A stretch of 6,644 bases of DNA from Paenibacillaceae bacterium UBA6304. Lineage in GTDB: Bacteria; Bacillota; Bacilli; Paenibacillales; Paenibacillaceae. This document shows positions 1 to 5,761 of the stretch, one piece after another. Under the pieces are notes generated by a model. That model saw nothing but the letters and a program-made list of their open reading frames with translations, was not told the DNA's origin and did no database searches. Position 1 is the first letter of the stretch. Each line of letters begins with the position of its first letter. The DNA is taken from the NCBI GenBank assembly GCA_002439285.1, contig DJTQ01000067.1, positions 1 to 6,644 of the forward strand, read 5' to 3'. The position numbers and the translations under genes were made by a program.

Positions 1-1
1 T

Positions 2-595
2 TCCCGGTTTGGAGACATTCAGCAAAATCTGGGTCGTGCGTTCGGATTTGCCTTTGGACATAAAGAGAACGGCGCGATGTTCAGCCATATGACCGTAATG
101 TATGCGAACGCTTTGTATAAACGTGGATTTGTGAAGGAAGGTTATGACGTCCTGGACTCGATTTATCGCCTATCCGCGGATTTTGAGAAGAGCCGCATGT
201 ACCCTGGGATCCCGGAGTATATCAACGAAAAAGGCCGTGGCATGTATACGTATTTGACCGGGTCCGCGAGTTGGTTGCTGCTGACTCACCTGACGGAAGT
301 ATTCGGTGTCAGAGGCTATTACGGCGATTTGCGGTTGGAGCCGAAGCTGATGAAGCCGCAGTTTGACGGAGCGGGAAAAGCTTCCGTAGAGACGTTGTTT
401 GCCGGACGCATGCTGCGCATTCTTTATTTGAATCCTCAAGGTGCGGATTATGGCGACTATCGCATTCAATCCGTTATGCTAAACGGAAAGTCGCTTCCTT
501 TCGTCGGTTCGGGAGAAGGTTGCCTGCTGCCCCGGAGCATAATTGAAAAGCTTCCGCTGGACGGTATTCATGAGCTTGAAATCGTATTGGGGTAA
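2..595 (+). CDS. GH94-type glycoside phosphorylase, C-terminal fragment (5' end outside window)
   Basis: The reading frame is open from base 2 and ends at TAA 593-595, giving 197 visible residues of a protein that begins upstream. GH94 enzymes (cellobiose, laminaribiose and related phosphorylases) split beta-linked glucosides with phosphate to give a sugar 1-phosphate, in the cytoplasm. The visible part is the end of the (alpha/alpha)6 barrel and the C-terminal beta domain. The motif KENGAMFSH (visible residues about 21-29) contains the His that binds phosphate in the family. YLTGSASW (about 84-91) contains the conserved Thr-Gly, also part of the phosphate site. GYYGDLRLEP matches the family's usual 'eYdGLrIdP' stretch that follows. 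The catalytic Asp would lie upstream, outside the window, so substrate cannot be assigned; laminaribiose-, cellobiose- or cellodextrin-type activity are all possible. The mutarotase-fold gene 35 nt downstream is probably in the same operon. Family assignment is firm, specificity open. Confidence 0.85.
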   Translation, partial: SRFGDIQQNLGRAFGFAFGHKENGAMFSHMTVMYANALYKRGFVKEGYDVLDSIYRLSADFEKSRMYPGIPEYINEKGRGMYTYLTGSASWLLLTHLTEVFGVRGYYGDLRLEPKLMKPQFDGAGKASVETLFAGRMLRILYLNPQGADYGDYRIQSVMLNGKSLPFVGSGEGCLLPRSIIEKLPLDGIHELEIVLG

Positions 596-630
596 TAGAT
601 CCCATAAGTGAATTGGGAGGCGTTTCAGCA

Positions 631-1524
631 ATGGCTTATCAACTTAAGAATGAGCAACTTAGGATTGAAATCGCTGAGGTCGGGGATTACCGGGGATCCC
701 GTTTTGACTGGAGCGGATTTATTACGGGGGTTACGCTGCTCGATGGTGACCACTCGTTTTGTGTTCCCGAAAGCCTGGTGCCCGGTCAGGGTACCGGAGG
801 TGCGGGGCTATGCAATGAATTCGGTATTTCGGGTGCGCTCGGGTACGAGGACACGTCTGTGGGGGAATCATTTCCTAAACTCGGCGTCGGACTGCTGACC
901 CGGGTGGATGACCGGGAATATGACTTCTCACGGTCGTATCCGGTGAAACCCTTCGAAACGGTAATAGAAAAGGAAGGCACTCGGAGTATTACATTCCGGA
1001 TGGCTCCAGATGATTGCCGTGGATACGCAGTTGCCCTTGTCAAAACGGTTTCGATCGATCATAACCGTCTTACTGTGGAGTATGAACTCCTCAATGCCGG
1101 TACGAAAACCATCATTACCGGTGAATACTGCCACAATTTTTTGGGGATCGACGGGCATTCGATCGGTCCGGACTATGTGTTGAAGTTTCCCTTTAAACTA
1201 TCCCCTTGGGCCGATGAGGAGGAGACGCTTGCCGGCTTGTCCTTCAGTCAGGGAGAAGCAGGGGAAGTCCGATGGGACAATACGCCGTTCAATCCGTTTT
1301 ATTTTCGCCTTCCGGGCTTTGAAGGGGATAAGTACCCATGGATGTGGGAGCTTCTGCACGGTTCGAGCGGAGCCGGAGTCCGTGAAATCAGCAGATTCAA
1401 AGTTGCTGGGGCGGCGGTTTGGGGGACCGGGCATGTGGTATCTCCGGAAATGTTCATAGAAGTGAAGCTGGCTCCGGGCGAACGGAAGACTTGGTCGAGG
1501 GTGTATGAATTTTTTGCGAAATAA
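631..1524 (+). CDS. Galactose-mutarotase-fold protein (aldose 1-epimerase-like)
   Basis: The 297-residue product has the overall sequence pattern of the galactose mutarotase-like superfamily, a beta-sandwich that binds and often epimerises aldoses at C1. The N-terminal part has a short GSRFDW motif (residues 22-27) where the family carries a sugar-contacting Arg, then GAGLCNEFGI (57-66). EYCHNF (165-170) contains His168 in the position of the family's catalytic His. A C-terminal SPEMFIE (271-277) offers Glu273 or Glu277 as the possible catalytic base. ATG 631 is chosen because GGAGG at 616-620 sits 10 nt before it; an in-frame TTG at 613 lies before and across that site and is unlikely. No signal peptide or membrane segment is seen, so it is cytoplasmic. 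It follows the GH94 gene by 35 nt on the same strand and may process the anomers released there, which is inference. It is not a standard GalM by sequence, and could be a non-catalytic sugar-binding relative. Confidence 0.72.
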   Translation: MAYQLKNEQLRIEIAEVGDYRGSRFDWSGFITGVTLLDGDHSFCVPESLVPGQGTGGAGLCNEFGISGALGYEDTSVGESFPKLGVGLLTRVDDREYDFSRSYPVKPFETVIEKEGTRSITFRMAPDDCRGYAVALVKTVSIDHNRLTVEYELLNAGTKTIITGEYCHNFLGIDGHSIGPDYVLKFPFKLSPWADEEETLAGLSFSQGEAGEVRWDNTPFNPFYFRLPGFEGDKYPWMWELLHGSSGAGVREISRFKVAGAAVWGTGHVVSPEMFIEVKLAPGERKTWSRVYEFFAK

Positions 1525-1597
1525 AGTTTACCCCTTTGACGAAATGAAGCGTTAATGTGTCAATTCTGCAAACTGCGGGTTTTGGCGAAATATCAGC

Positions 1598-1626
1598 TTG
1601 CTGGAAAAAAGAATAGTTGCTATGAT
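1598..1626 (+). promoter_or_regulatory. Probable sigma-A promoter of serC, with extended -10
   Basis: TTGCTG at 1598-1603 and TATGAT at 1621-1626 are separated by exactly 17 nt, and TGC directly before the -10 box makes an extended -10 element. Transcription would start near 1633, leaving a leader of about 50 nt before serC. A short inverted repeat, GATAA-TCC-TTATC (1624-1636), overlaps the -10 box and predicted start and could be an operator. No T-box or known riboswitch fold is seen in so short a leader. Confidence 0.6.
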
Positions 1627-1683
1627 AATCCTTATCTAAAACTTCGAACCTAATGAGATAGTGAGGAGAAAGGATGGGGAGCA

Positions 1684-2772
1684 ATGAGCAAGAGAGCTTA
1701 TAACTTTAATGCAGGACCGGCGGCCCTGCCACTTGCGGTGCTGGAGCGCGCACAAGCGGAGTTTGTCGATTTTAAAGGTACGGGAATGTCCATTATGGAG
1801 ATGTCGCACCGGGGCAAGGTATATGAAGAGGTCCATAATGAAGCATCAAGCCGTTTGCTGAACCTGCTGGGAAATCCGCAGGGGTACAAAGTATTGTTCC
1901 TGCAAGGCGGTGCGACGACGCAGTTCGCGATGTTGCCGATGAACCTTCTGACGGAAGGTAAAACTGCCGGCTACGTAAAAACGGGGAGCTGGGCGAACAA
2001 AGCGCTGAAGGAAGCCAAGCTGATCGGGGATACGTTTGTTGCGGCTTCTTCGGAAGAAGACAAATATATGTCTGTACCGGATCTTAGCAAGCTGAACCTT
2101 CCTGAGAATACGGCTTATCTGCACGTTACTTCCAATGAGACGATCGAAGGAACCCAATTCCAGAGCTTCCCGGATACTGGCAGCGTACCGTTGATCGCTG
2201 ATATGTCGAGTGACATCTTGTGCCGTCCTTTTGATCTGAATCAGTTCGGCGTTGTATATGCCGGCGCCCAGAAGAACCTGGGGCCATCCGGAGTAACGGT
2301 GGTTATCGCCCGTGAGGAGCTTTTGCAAAATTCGCCTAAGCATCTTCCTTCTTATTTCCGTTACGATACGCATGCCGAGAATAACTCGCTCTATAATACG
2401 CCGCCATCCTTCTCTATTTATATGGTGAACGAAGTGTTGAAATGGATTGAAGAGCAAGGTTCCCTGCCAGGAATCGAAAAGAAGAACCAGGACAAGGCAA
2501 ATCTGCTGTACCAGGCGATTGATGGCAGCGGCGGATTTTATCGCGGATGCGCGAATACAGCTGACCGGTCGATCATGAACGTGACGTTCCGCCTTGCTTC
2601 CGAGGAACTGGAGAAGCAGTTCATCAAACAATCGGAGCTGGAAGGCTTCGTCGGACTGAAAGGCCACCGTAGCGTAGGCGGGCTTCGCGCTTCCATCTAT
2701 AACGCGGTGCCTTATGACAGCGTCAAAGCTCTCGTCGATTTCATGACTGAATTTCAAAAAAATAACGGATAA
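1684..2772 (+). CDS. serC: Phosphoserine aminotransferase
   Basis: The 362-residue product is full length for SerC (usually about 360). This class V, fold-type I PLP aminotransferase converts 3-phosphohydroxypyruvate and glutamate to O-phosphoserine. In many bacteria it also acts in pyridoxal phosphate synthesis. The start MSKRAYNFNAGPAALP is the family signature N-terminus. SHRG (41-44) carries the substrate-phosphate Arg. GGATTQF (75-81) is the cofactor-phosphate loop. Trp103, Asp173 in ADMSSD and Lys197 in AGAQKN are the PLP-stacking, PLP-nitrogen and Schiff-base residues. GHRSVGGLRAS (327-337) is the second substrate-binding stretch. ATG 1684 has purine-rich AAGGA (1669-1673) and GGGGA (1676-1680) upstream. 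It has its own promoter and a strong terminator, so it is probably transcribed alone; neither serA nor serB is next to it here. Confidence 0.97.
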   Translation: MSKRAYNFNAGPAALPLAVLERAQAEFVDFKGTGMSIMEMSHRGKVYEEVHNEASSRLLNLLGNPQGYKVLFLQGGATTQFAMLPMNLLTEGKTAGYVKTGSWANKALKEAKLIGDTFVAASSEEDKYMSVPDLSKLNLPENTAYLHVTSNETIEGTQFQSFPDTGSVPLIADMSSDILCRPFDLNQFGVVYAGAQKNLGPSGVTVVIAREELLQNSPKHLPSYFRYDTHAENNSLYNTPPSFSIYMVNEVLKWIEEQGSLPGIEKKNQDKANLLYQAIDGSGGFYRGCANTADRSIMNVTFRLASEELEKQFIKQSELEGFVGLKGHRSVGGLRASIYNAVPYDSVKALVDFMTEFQKNNG

Positions 2773-2791
2773 ATTCTTTATACAAGATTGA

Positions 2792-2833
2792 AGCGGCAGC
2801 GGAGGGGGAACCCTCCGGCTGCCGTTTTTTGTT
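2792..2833 (+). terminator. Rho-independent terminator after serC
   Basis: Left arm 2794-2806 and right arm 2811-2824 pair along about 13 bp of mostly G-C, with one bulged C and a GGAA tetraloop (2807-2810). Six T follow at 2825-2830. It lies 20 nt after the serC stop, so serC is separated from trmL transcription. Confidence 0.92.
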
Positions 2834-2884
2834 AGGCATTGAATGGCCCGACAATTCTTTTTGATGCGGCTTTTCCGGATAAAC

Positions 2885-2893
2885 TGTTATAAT
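2885..2893 (+). promoter_or_regulatory. Probable trmL-maa promoter, extended -10 type
   Basis: TGTTATAAT at 2885-2893 is a perfect consensus -10 box (TATAAT) with the TGn extension. No good -35 box lies at 17 nt; TTGATG at 2861-2866 is 21 nt away, which is too far, so the extended -10 probably carries the activity. It sits between the serC terminator and the trmL ribosome site. Confidence 0.6.
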
Positions 2894-2939
2894 AAAGAGA
2901 TATGAGTTCAAATAAAGACATATAGAGGTGTTGATCAAC

Positions 2940-3404
2940 ATGGCATTGCATATTGTACTCGTGGAGCCGGAAATTCCGGCGAACACCGGAAATATTGCCA
3001 GAACTTGCGCAGCGACTGGTATTCATCTTCATCTGGTACGGCCTCTCGGCTTTCGAACCGATGACGCTACCCTGAAAAGAGCAGGGCTTGATTATTGGTA
3101 CGCCGTTCATATTGAATATCACGATTCGTTCGCCGAGGTAGAAGAAAAATACAGCGGCAGCCGGTTTTTCTTTGCTACAACAAAGGCGAAGAAGCGCTAC
3201 ACGGACTTTGAGTTCCAAGACGGAGATTTCTTTGTGTTCGGCAAAGAGACAAAGGGGCTGGCCCCTGAAATTCTGGAGGCTCATCCGGAGACGGTGATGC
3301 GGATGCCGATGACCGACAAAGTCCGTTCGCTTAACTTATCGAATTCTGCGGCCATTATCGTTTATGAAGCGCTGCGGCAGTTGGATTTTCCGGGAATGGA
3401 ATAG
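2940..3404 (+). CDS. trmL: tRNA (cytidine/uridine-34 2'-O)-methyltransferase
   Basis: The 154-residue product is the usual length of TrmL (YibK/CspR), a SPOUT-fold methyltransferase that works as a dimer. It places a 2'-O-methyl group from S-adenosylmethionine on the wobble nucleotide of leucine tRNAs. All three knot motifs are present: motif 1 PEIPANTGNIARTC (10-23), motif 2 GKETKGL (101-107) and motif 3 RSLNLSNSAAI (129-139). These form the deep trefoil knot that binds the cofactor. ATG 2940 is preferred: GAGGTG at 2925-2930 is 9 nt upstream, while an in-frame GTG at 2928 is part of that site and would add only four residues. The protein consists of the minimal SPOUT domain with no added RNA-binding domain, as is normal for TrmL. 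The next gene, maa, starts 39 nt downstream with no terminator between. Confidence 0.94.
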   Translation: MALHIVLVEPEIPANTGNIARTCAATGIHLHLVRPLGFRTDDATLKRAGLDYWYAVHIEYHDSFAEVEEKYSGSRFFFATTKAKKRYTDFEFQDGDFFVFGKETKGLAPEILEAHPETVMRMPMTDKVRSLNLSNSAAIIVYEALRQLDFPGME

Positions 3405-3443
3405 AGTCAGGGCCACTGCATAACATTTTTGGAGGTATTTAAG

Positions 3444-4013
3444 ATGACTCAATTCAAAACGGAAAAAGAAAAAATGCTCGGGGGCGAATGGTACGACGCC
3501 AGCGATAAGGAGCTGGTTGCCGAGCGTTTAAAGGCACGCCAACTAACCCGTCAATATAATCAGACTCTGGAGGACGAAAGAGAACAGAGAACGGTGATTC
3601 TGAAGGACCTGTTCGGATCGACCGGGGATCATATTTATATCGAGCCGACATTCCGATGCGACTATGGATCGAATATCTATGTCGGGGACCAATTTTATGC
3701 CAACTTTGATTGCGTCATTCTGGATGTATGCGAAGTGCGCATTGGGGACTATTGTTTTATGGCTCCAGGAGTGCATATCTATACGGCGGGACATCCTTTG
3801 AATCCGGACGACCGGAATTCCGGAGCCGAATTCGGCAAGCCGGTTACGATCGGAAATAACGTTTGGATCGGGGGACGCGCCGTGATTGTACCGGGCGTTA
3901 CGATCGGCGATAACGTCGTCATTGCGGCAGGGGCAGTAGTTACGAAGGATGTTCCAAGCGGTGCGGTTGTCGGTGGAAATCCTGCGAGAGTAATTAAATA
4001 CGTCGAGATTTAG
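3444..4013 (+). CDS. maa: Maltose/galactoside O-acetyltransferase (hexapeptide-repeat family)
   Basis: The 189-residue protein has an N-terminal maltose-acetyltransferase (Mac) domain (about 5-60, beginning [11 protein letters not shown]). A left-handed beta-helix of hexapeptide repeats follows (about 62-185). The catalytic His is His117 in IYTAGHPL, as in LacA and Maa. The acetyl-CoA side is seen in the IGNNVWIGG (136-144) and PGVTIGDN (150-157) coils and in the tail GGNPARVIK (177-185). The enzyme moves acetyl from acetyl-CoA to the 6-hydroxyl of maltose, glucose or similar sugars and is expected to be a cytoplasmic trimer. ATG 3444 is set by GGAGGT (3431-3436), 7 nt away; an in-frame TTG at 3429 would overlap that site. 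It probably shares a transcript with trmL. True sugar preference cannot be read from sequence; a nodulation-type (NodL-like) or other acetyltransferase is an alternative. Confidence 0.88.
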   Translation: MTQFKTEKEKMLGGEWYDASDKELVAERLKARQLTRQYNQTLEDEREQRTVILKDLFGSTGDHIYIEPTFRCDYGSNIYVGDQFYANFDCVILDVCEVRIGDYCFMAPGVHIYTAGHPLNPDDRNSGAEFGKPVTIGNNVWIGGRAVIVPGVTIGDNVVIAAGAVVTKDVPSGAVVGGNPARVIKYVEI

Positions 4014-4067
4014 ACAATGCAGCAGGAATCCTGAAAAAAATAGCGAATTATAAAATGGGAATAGGTA

Positions 4068-4088
4068 TTTCGTTCTATTTTTCGTTCT
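4068..4088 (+). repeat. Two 9-bp direct repeats in the leader of the AbrB-like gene
   Basis: TTTCGTTCT occurs at 4068-4076 and again at 4080-4088, a 12-nt pitch, and both copies are followed by purine-T. The surrounding 4035-4110 is strongly AT-rich, ending in long T runs just before the ribosome site. AbrB-family proteins bind AT-rich DNA without a strict consensus, and B. subtilis AbrB represses its own gene, so this could be an autoregulatory site. That role is inference. Confidence 0.4.
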
Positions 4089-4127
4089 GTTTTTTTCATA
4101 ATTTTTTTCAGGAGAGGTGTACGTTTT

Positions 4128-4373
4128 ATGAAACCTGCTGGTGTGGTCCGTAAAGTGGACCAGCTGGGTAGAATTGTCTTGCCCAAGTCGCTGCGAAAGA
4201 GATATCAGATGAACGAGGGGGATCCTGTAGAAATATTGGTACAGGGGGACCACATCATTTTAGAAAGATATCGTCCAAAATGTGTATTCTGCGGTTCTAT
4301 GGAACAAGTGAGCGATTTCAAGGAACGTTCCATTTGCAATCAATGCTTGCAAGATATGAACCGATTGTCCTAA
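4128..4373 (+). CDS. AbrB/SpoVT-type transition regulator with CxxC...CxxC tail
   Basis: The 81-residue product begins with a clear AbrB/MazE/SpoVT swapped-hairpin DNA-binding domain (about 1-48). GVVRKVDQLGRIVLPKSLRKRY (5-26 region) closely matches B. subtilis AbrB and Abh, including the basic residues that contact DNA. The rest differs: instead of AbrB's C-terminal multimerisation region it has Cys52-x-x-Cys55 and Cys70-x-x-Cys73, spaced like a small zinc ribbon. Such proteins are seen in Bacilli and Clostridia, but the role of the cysteines is not settled to my knowledge. They may bind metal, sense redox state or support oligomerisation. ATG 4128 follows GGAGAGGTG (4111-4119) at 8 nt. No convincing promoter box is seen; TATAAA at 4049-4054 is a weak candidate. 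It may be read through from maa or expressed alone. It is likely a dimeric global or stationary-phase regulator; targets cannot be inferred. Confidence 0.88.
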   Translation: MKPAGVVRKVDQLGRIVLPKSLRKRYQMNEGDPVEILVQGDHIILERYRPKCVFCGSMEQVSDFKERSICNQCLQDMNRLS

Positions 4374-4438
4374 CTTCATTTCACAACAGCAAATCGTTCT
4401 TTTGGTTTTCCCTAAGGACTTGCTAACGATGCGGTCTG

Positions 4439-4477
4439 AAATAAATAAGCTCCCCGGTAAGGGAAGCTCATTTATTT
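4439..4477. terminator. Shared bidirectional terminator hairpin between convergent genes
   Basis: The arms 4439-4455 and 4461-4477 pair as AAATAAAT/ATTTATTT, then AGCT/AGCT, then CCC/GGG, with one A-C mismatch, one bulged A and a short loop. AT-rich flanks of the arms give a T-rich run after the G-C core on either strand. It lies 65 nt past the stop of the AbrB-like gene and overlaps the stop codon of the 34-residue minus-strand gene, so it probably ends both transcripts. The T run is broken, so efficiency is uncertain. Confidence 0.65.
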
Positions 4478-4580
4478 ACAGGCCTTTTGTTTTGTCATCG
4501 TTGTAGGATGAGGTCAGTATACCGCACAAGAACATGGCCAGCACTACAGTAATAATCCAAAATGTTAGCGAAAAACTCAT
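4476..4580 (-). CDS. Small single-pass membrane protein (34 residues), unrecognised
   Basis: The minus strand encodes 34 residues starting MSFSLTFWII and ending DDKTKGL, with TAA at 4476-4478. Residues 5-23 are uninterrupted hydrophobic (one Trp, one Cys at 19) and long enough for one membrane helix. The tail 26-34 is short and polar, with two Asp and two Lys. It is well supported as a real gene: GGAGGTG (4588-4594) is a near-perfect ribosome site 7 nt before ATG 4580, a consensus -10 TATAAT (4614-4619) lies 20 nt further, and a hairpin terminator is at the stop. No lipobox precedes Cys19. The product resembles in size the one-helix subunits and regulators such as CydX/CydS, but I see no residue match to them, so no function is given. 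Topology is ambiguous because charges are absent from the N-terminus and balanced in the tail. Confidence 0.72.
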   Translation of the reverse strand: MSFSLTFWIITVVLAMFLCGILTSSYNDDKTKGL

Positions 4581-4613
4581 AGCGGAACACCTCCACGATA
4601 TACTCTCGCTCCT

Positions 4614-4619
4614 ATTATA
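4614..4619 (-). promoter_or_regulatory. -10 box of the small membrane protein gene
   Basis: Read on the minus strand, 4619 to 4614 is TATAAT, the full sigma-A -10 consensus, placed 33 nt before the start codon. The -35 region is poor: TTTATT (4642-4637) at 17 nt matches three of six positions and TTGATT (4646-4641) is 21 nt away. An activator or another arrangement may therefore be involved. Confidence 0.5.
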
Positions 4620-4693
4620 CCCGTCTGATCCATAAAAATAAATCAAATTATGATCTATTTCATAGACAATTTAAGAGTGACTCTCATGATTGA

Positions 4694-5761
4694 TTATTTA
4701 AAAAAAAGAAAATGCGTCGGCACTGGTCGAAGTTGCCCATCGGAAGGCTTATTGACGACCCGTCCGTTTACGATCAGGGAGGAGGAACCTCCGCCATCCA
4801 GATTATAAGCGTCCTGAACACCAAGCTTGAACAATTTATTCTGCAGCTCGGCCAGCGTAGCGCCGGAACTTCCAGTCTCATCTCTTCCGTCGATGACAAG
4901 AATCAGGAGCTGATCATCTTTGTAGTTGCCGATTACCGTGCGGGGAGCCCGCAGCGGAGAAGTTTGCCATTTTTGCGGAATGGTTGTTTTAACTCCGTTA
5001 TTTAGCAGGATCGGGACGAAGGACGCGCCGAATGAAGGCTGAAGCTTGTCCAAGTCGGCTTTATTTTTATACTTCCCGCCGATCAGTTTGCCTGATTTGT
5101 TAAGACCGACAAAGAATAAATCTTTAAATGTCGGCTCGAACCCGGTCAGATATTTACCGTTTAACATGGTAGTGCTCAGCGGATATCTTTTTCCTTGCGA
5201 ATCGGCAAATCCTCCGGCATTAATCCCGGCCACGGCCCCATGGCGCTGCACTGCACGAAGCGTCGTTTCTGCTCCGCCCAGTTTATCTTTGCCCAGCGTC
5301 ATTTTCATCGCATCCGGCGATTTCAGTTTGACCTTCATGGCATAGCCTTTATAGGTCCCAGGATTGACTTTATATAATTCGATCACGATTTTGTCGCTTT
5401 GAATGGTCTGGAAAGGAGTACCTAGCTTCACGGTAATCCTCTTGTTATAGATAGACTCCGGCCGCTTGGCCGATTGCTGAGCCGTTTGTACAATACTTGA
5501 CATCGTGGAAGTCGTTTTATGATACAACTCAGCGGTTTCCTTGATCGAGGAGGCCGTTAGTTTTGCCGCTCCTTCGGCTGCATCCAGTCTTTCGGCAATC
5601 TGTCCTGTGACCTGCGGAATTTCCGAATCCGGCACAAAGGTTTGTTGTTCCGGATTAAAGTCGATGCCGGCTCCGCCGATGAACAGTGCAATTAGCAATC
5701 CTAAGAGCGGCCCTGTCGCCAGCAGAAAAAAACGGTTGATTTGTTTGATCGGAGTTATCAT
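4694..5761 (-). CDS. Membrane-anchored NAGPA-type phosphodiester glycosidase
   Basis: The 355-residue product belongs to the phosphodiester glycosidase family (NAGPA, PF09992), named after the mammalian uncovering enzyme that removes GlcNAc from phosphodiester-linked GlcNAc. Bacterial members are thought to act on phosphodiester-linked surface or exopolysaccharide sugars. Residues 11-32 form one membrane helix (signal anchor, basic N-side), followed by an Ala/Thr/Gln-rich helical stalk (about 48-98). The catalytic domain runs from about 108 to the end, with family motifs INAGGF (180-185), APRTVIG (272-278), DGRD (291-294), NLDGGGSSS (320-328) and RPVPTHF (345-351). All are intact, so it should be active outside the membrane. 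Its ATG overlaps the TGA of the preceding gene by 4 nt (ATGA) and has only a weak purine-rich ribosome site, so translation is probably coupled. Glycan substrate is unknown. Family assignment is strong. Confidence 0.88.
   Translation of the reverse strand: MITPIKQINRFFLLATGPLLGLLIALFIGGAGIDFNPEQQTFVPDSEIPQVTGQIAERLDAAEGAAKLTASSIKETAELYHKTTSTMSSIVQTAQQSAKRPESIYNKRITVKLGTPFQTIQSDKIVIELYKVNPGTYKGYAMKVKLKSPDAMKMTLGKDKLGGAETTLRAVQRHGAVAGINAGGFADSQGKRYPLSTTMLNGKYLTGFEPTFKDLFFVGLNKSGKLIGGKYKNKADLDKLQPSFGASFVPILLNNGVKTTIPQKWQTSPLRAPRTVIGNYKDDQLLILVIDGRDETGSSGATLAELQNKLFKLGVQDAYNLDGGGSSSLIVNGRVVNKPSDGQLRPVPTHFLFFK

Noticed and set aside
613..630. TTG start for the mutarotase-like gene
   Set aside because: The TTG lies at and before the GGAGG site that serves ATG 631, so it has no ribosome site of its own at a suitable distance.
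1846..2757. A 303-codon open frame on the minus strand opposite serC
   Set aside because: It is the mirror of a highly conserved, full-length serC. Its product has no recognisable motifs and a composition typical of antisense reading.
2928..2939. GTG start for trmL
   Set aside because: It is part of the GAGGTG ribosome site; ATG 2940 gives the normal TrmL N-terminus.
3429..3443. TTG start for maa
   Set aside because: It overlaps the GGAGGT ribosome site of ATG 3444.
3806..3822. CCGGAATTCCGG palindrome inside maa
   Set aside because: It lies in coding sequence, is explained by the codons for Arg-Asn-Ser-Gly, and has no nearby promoter.
4057..4085. Weak hairpin AATAG...CTATT with following T run, as a maa terminator
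   Set aside because: It has only five A/T-rich pairs and a 10-nt loop, too unstable to call. The separation of maa from the AbrB-like gene remains open.
3543..4253. A 236-codon minus-strand frame across maa and the start of the AbrB-like gene
   Set aside because: It overlaps two well-supported genes, has no ribosome site that I can see, and its product resembles no family.
4388..4430. Possible pseudoknot after the AbrB-like gene: AGCAA/TTGCT and ATCGTT/AACGAT in crossing order
   Set aside because: The helices abut with no bases left for the crossing loops, so the fold is sterically unlikely, and pairs this short are common by chance.
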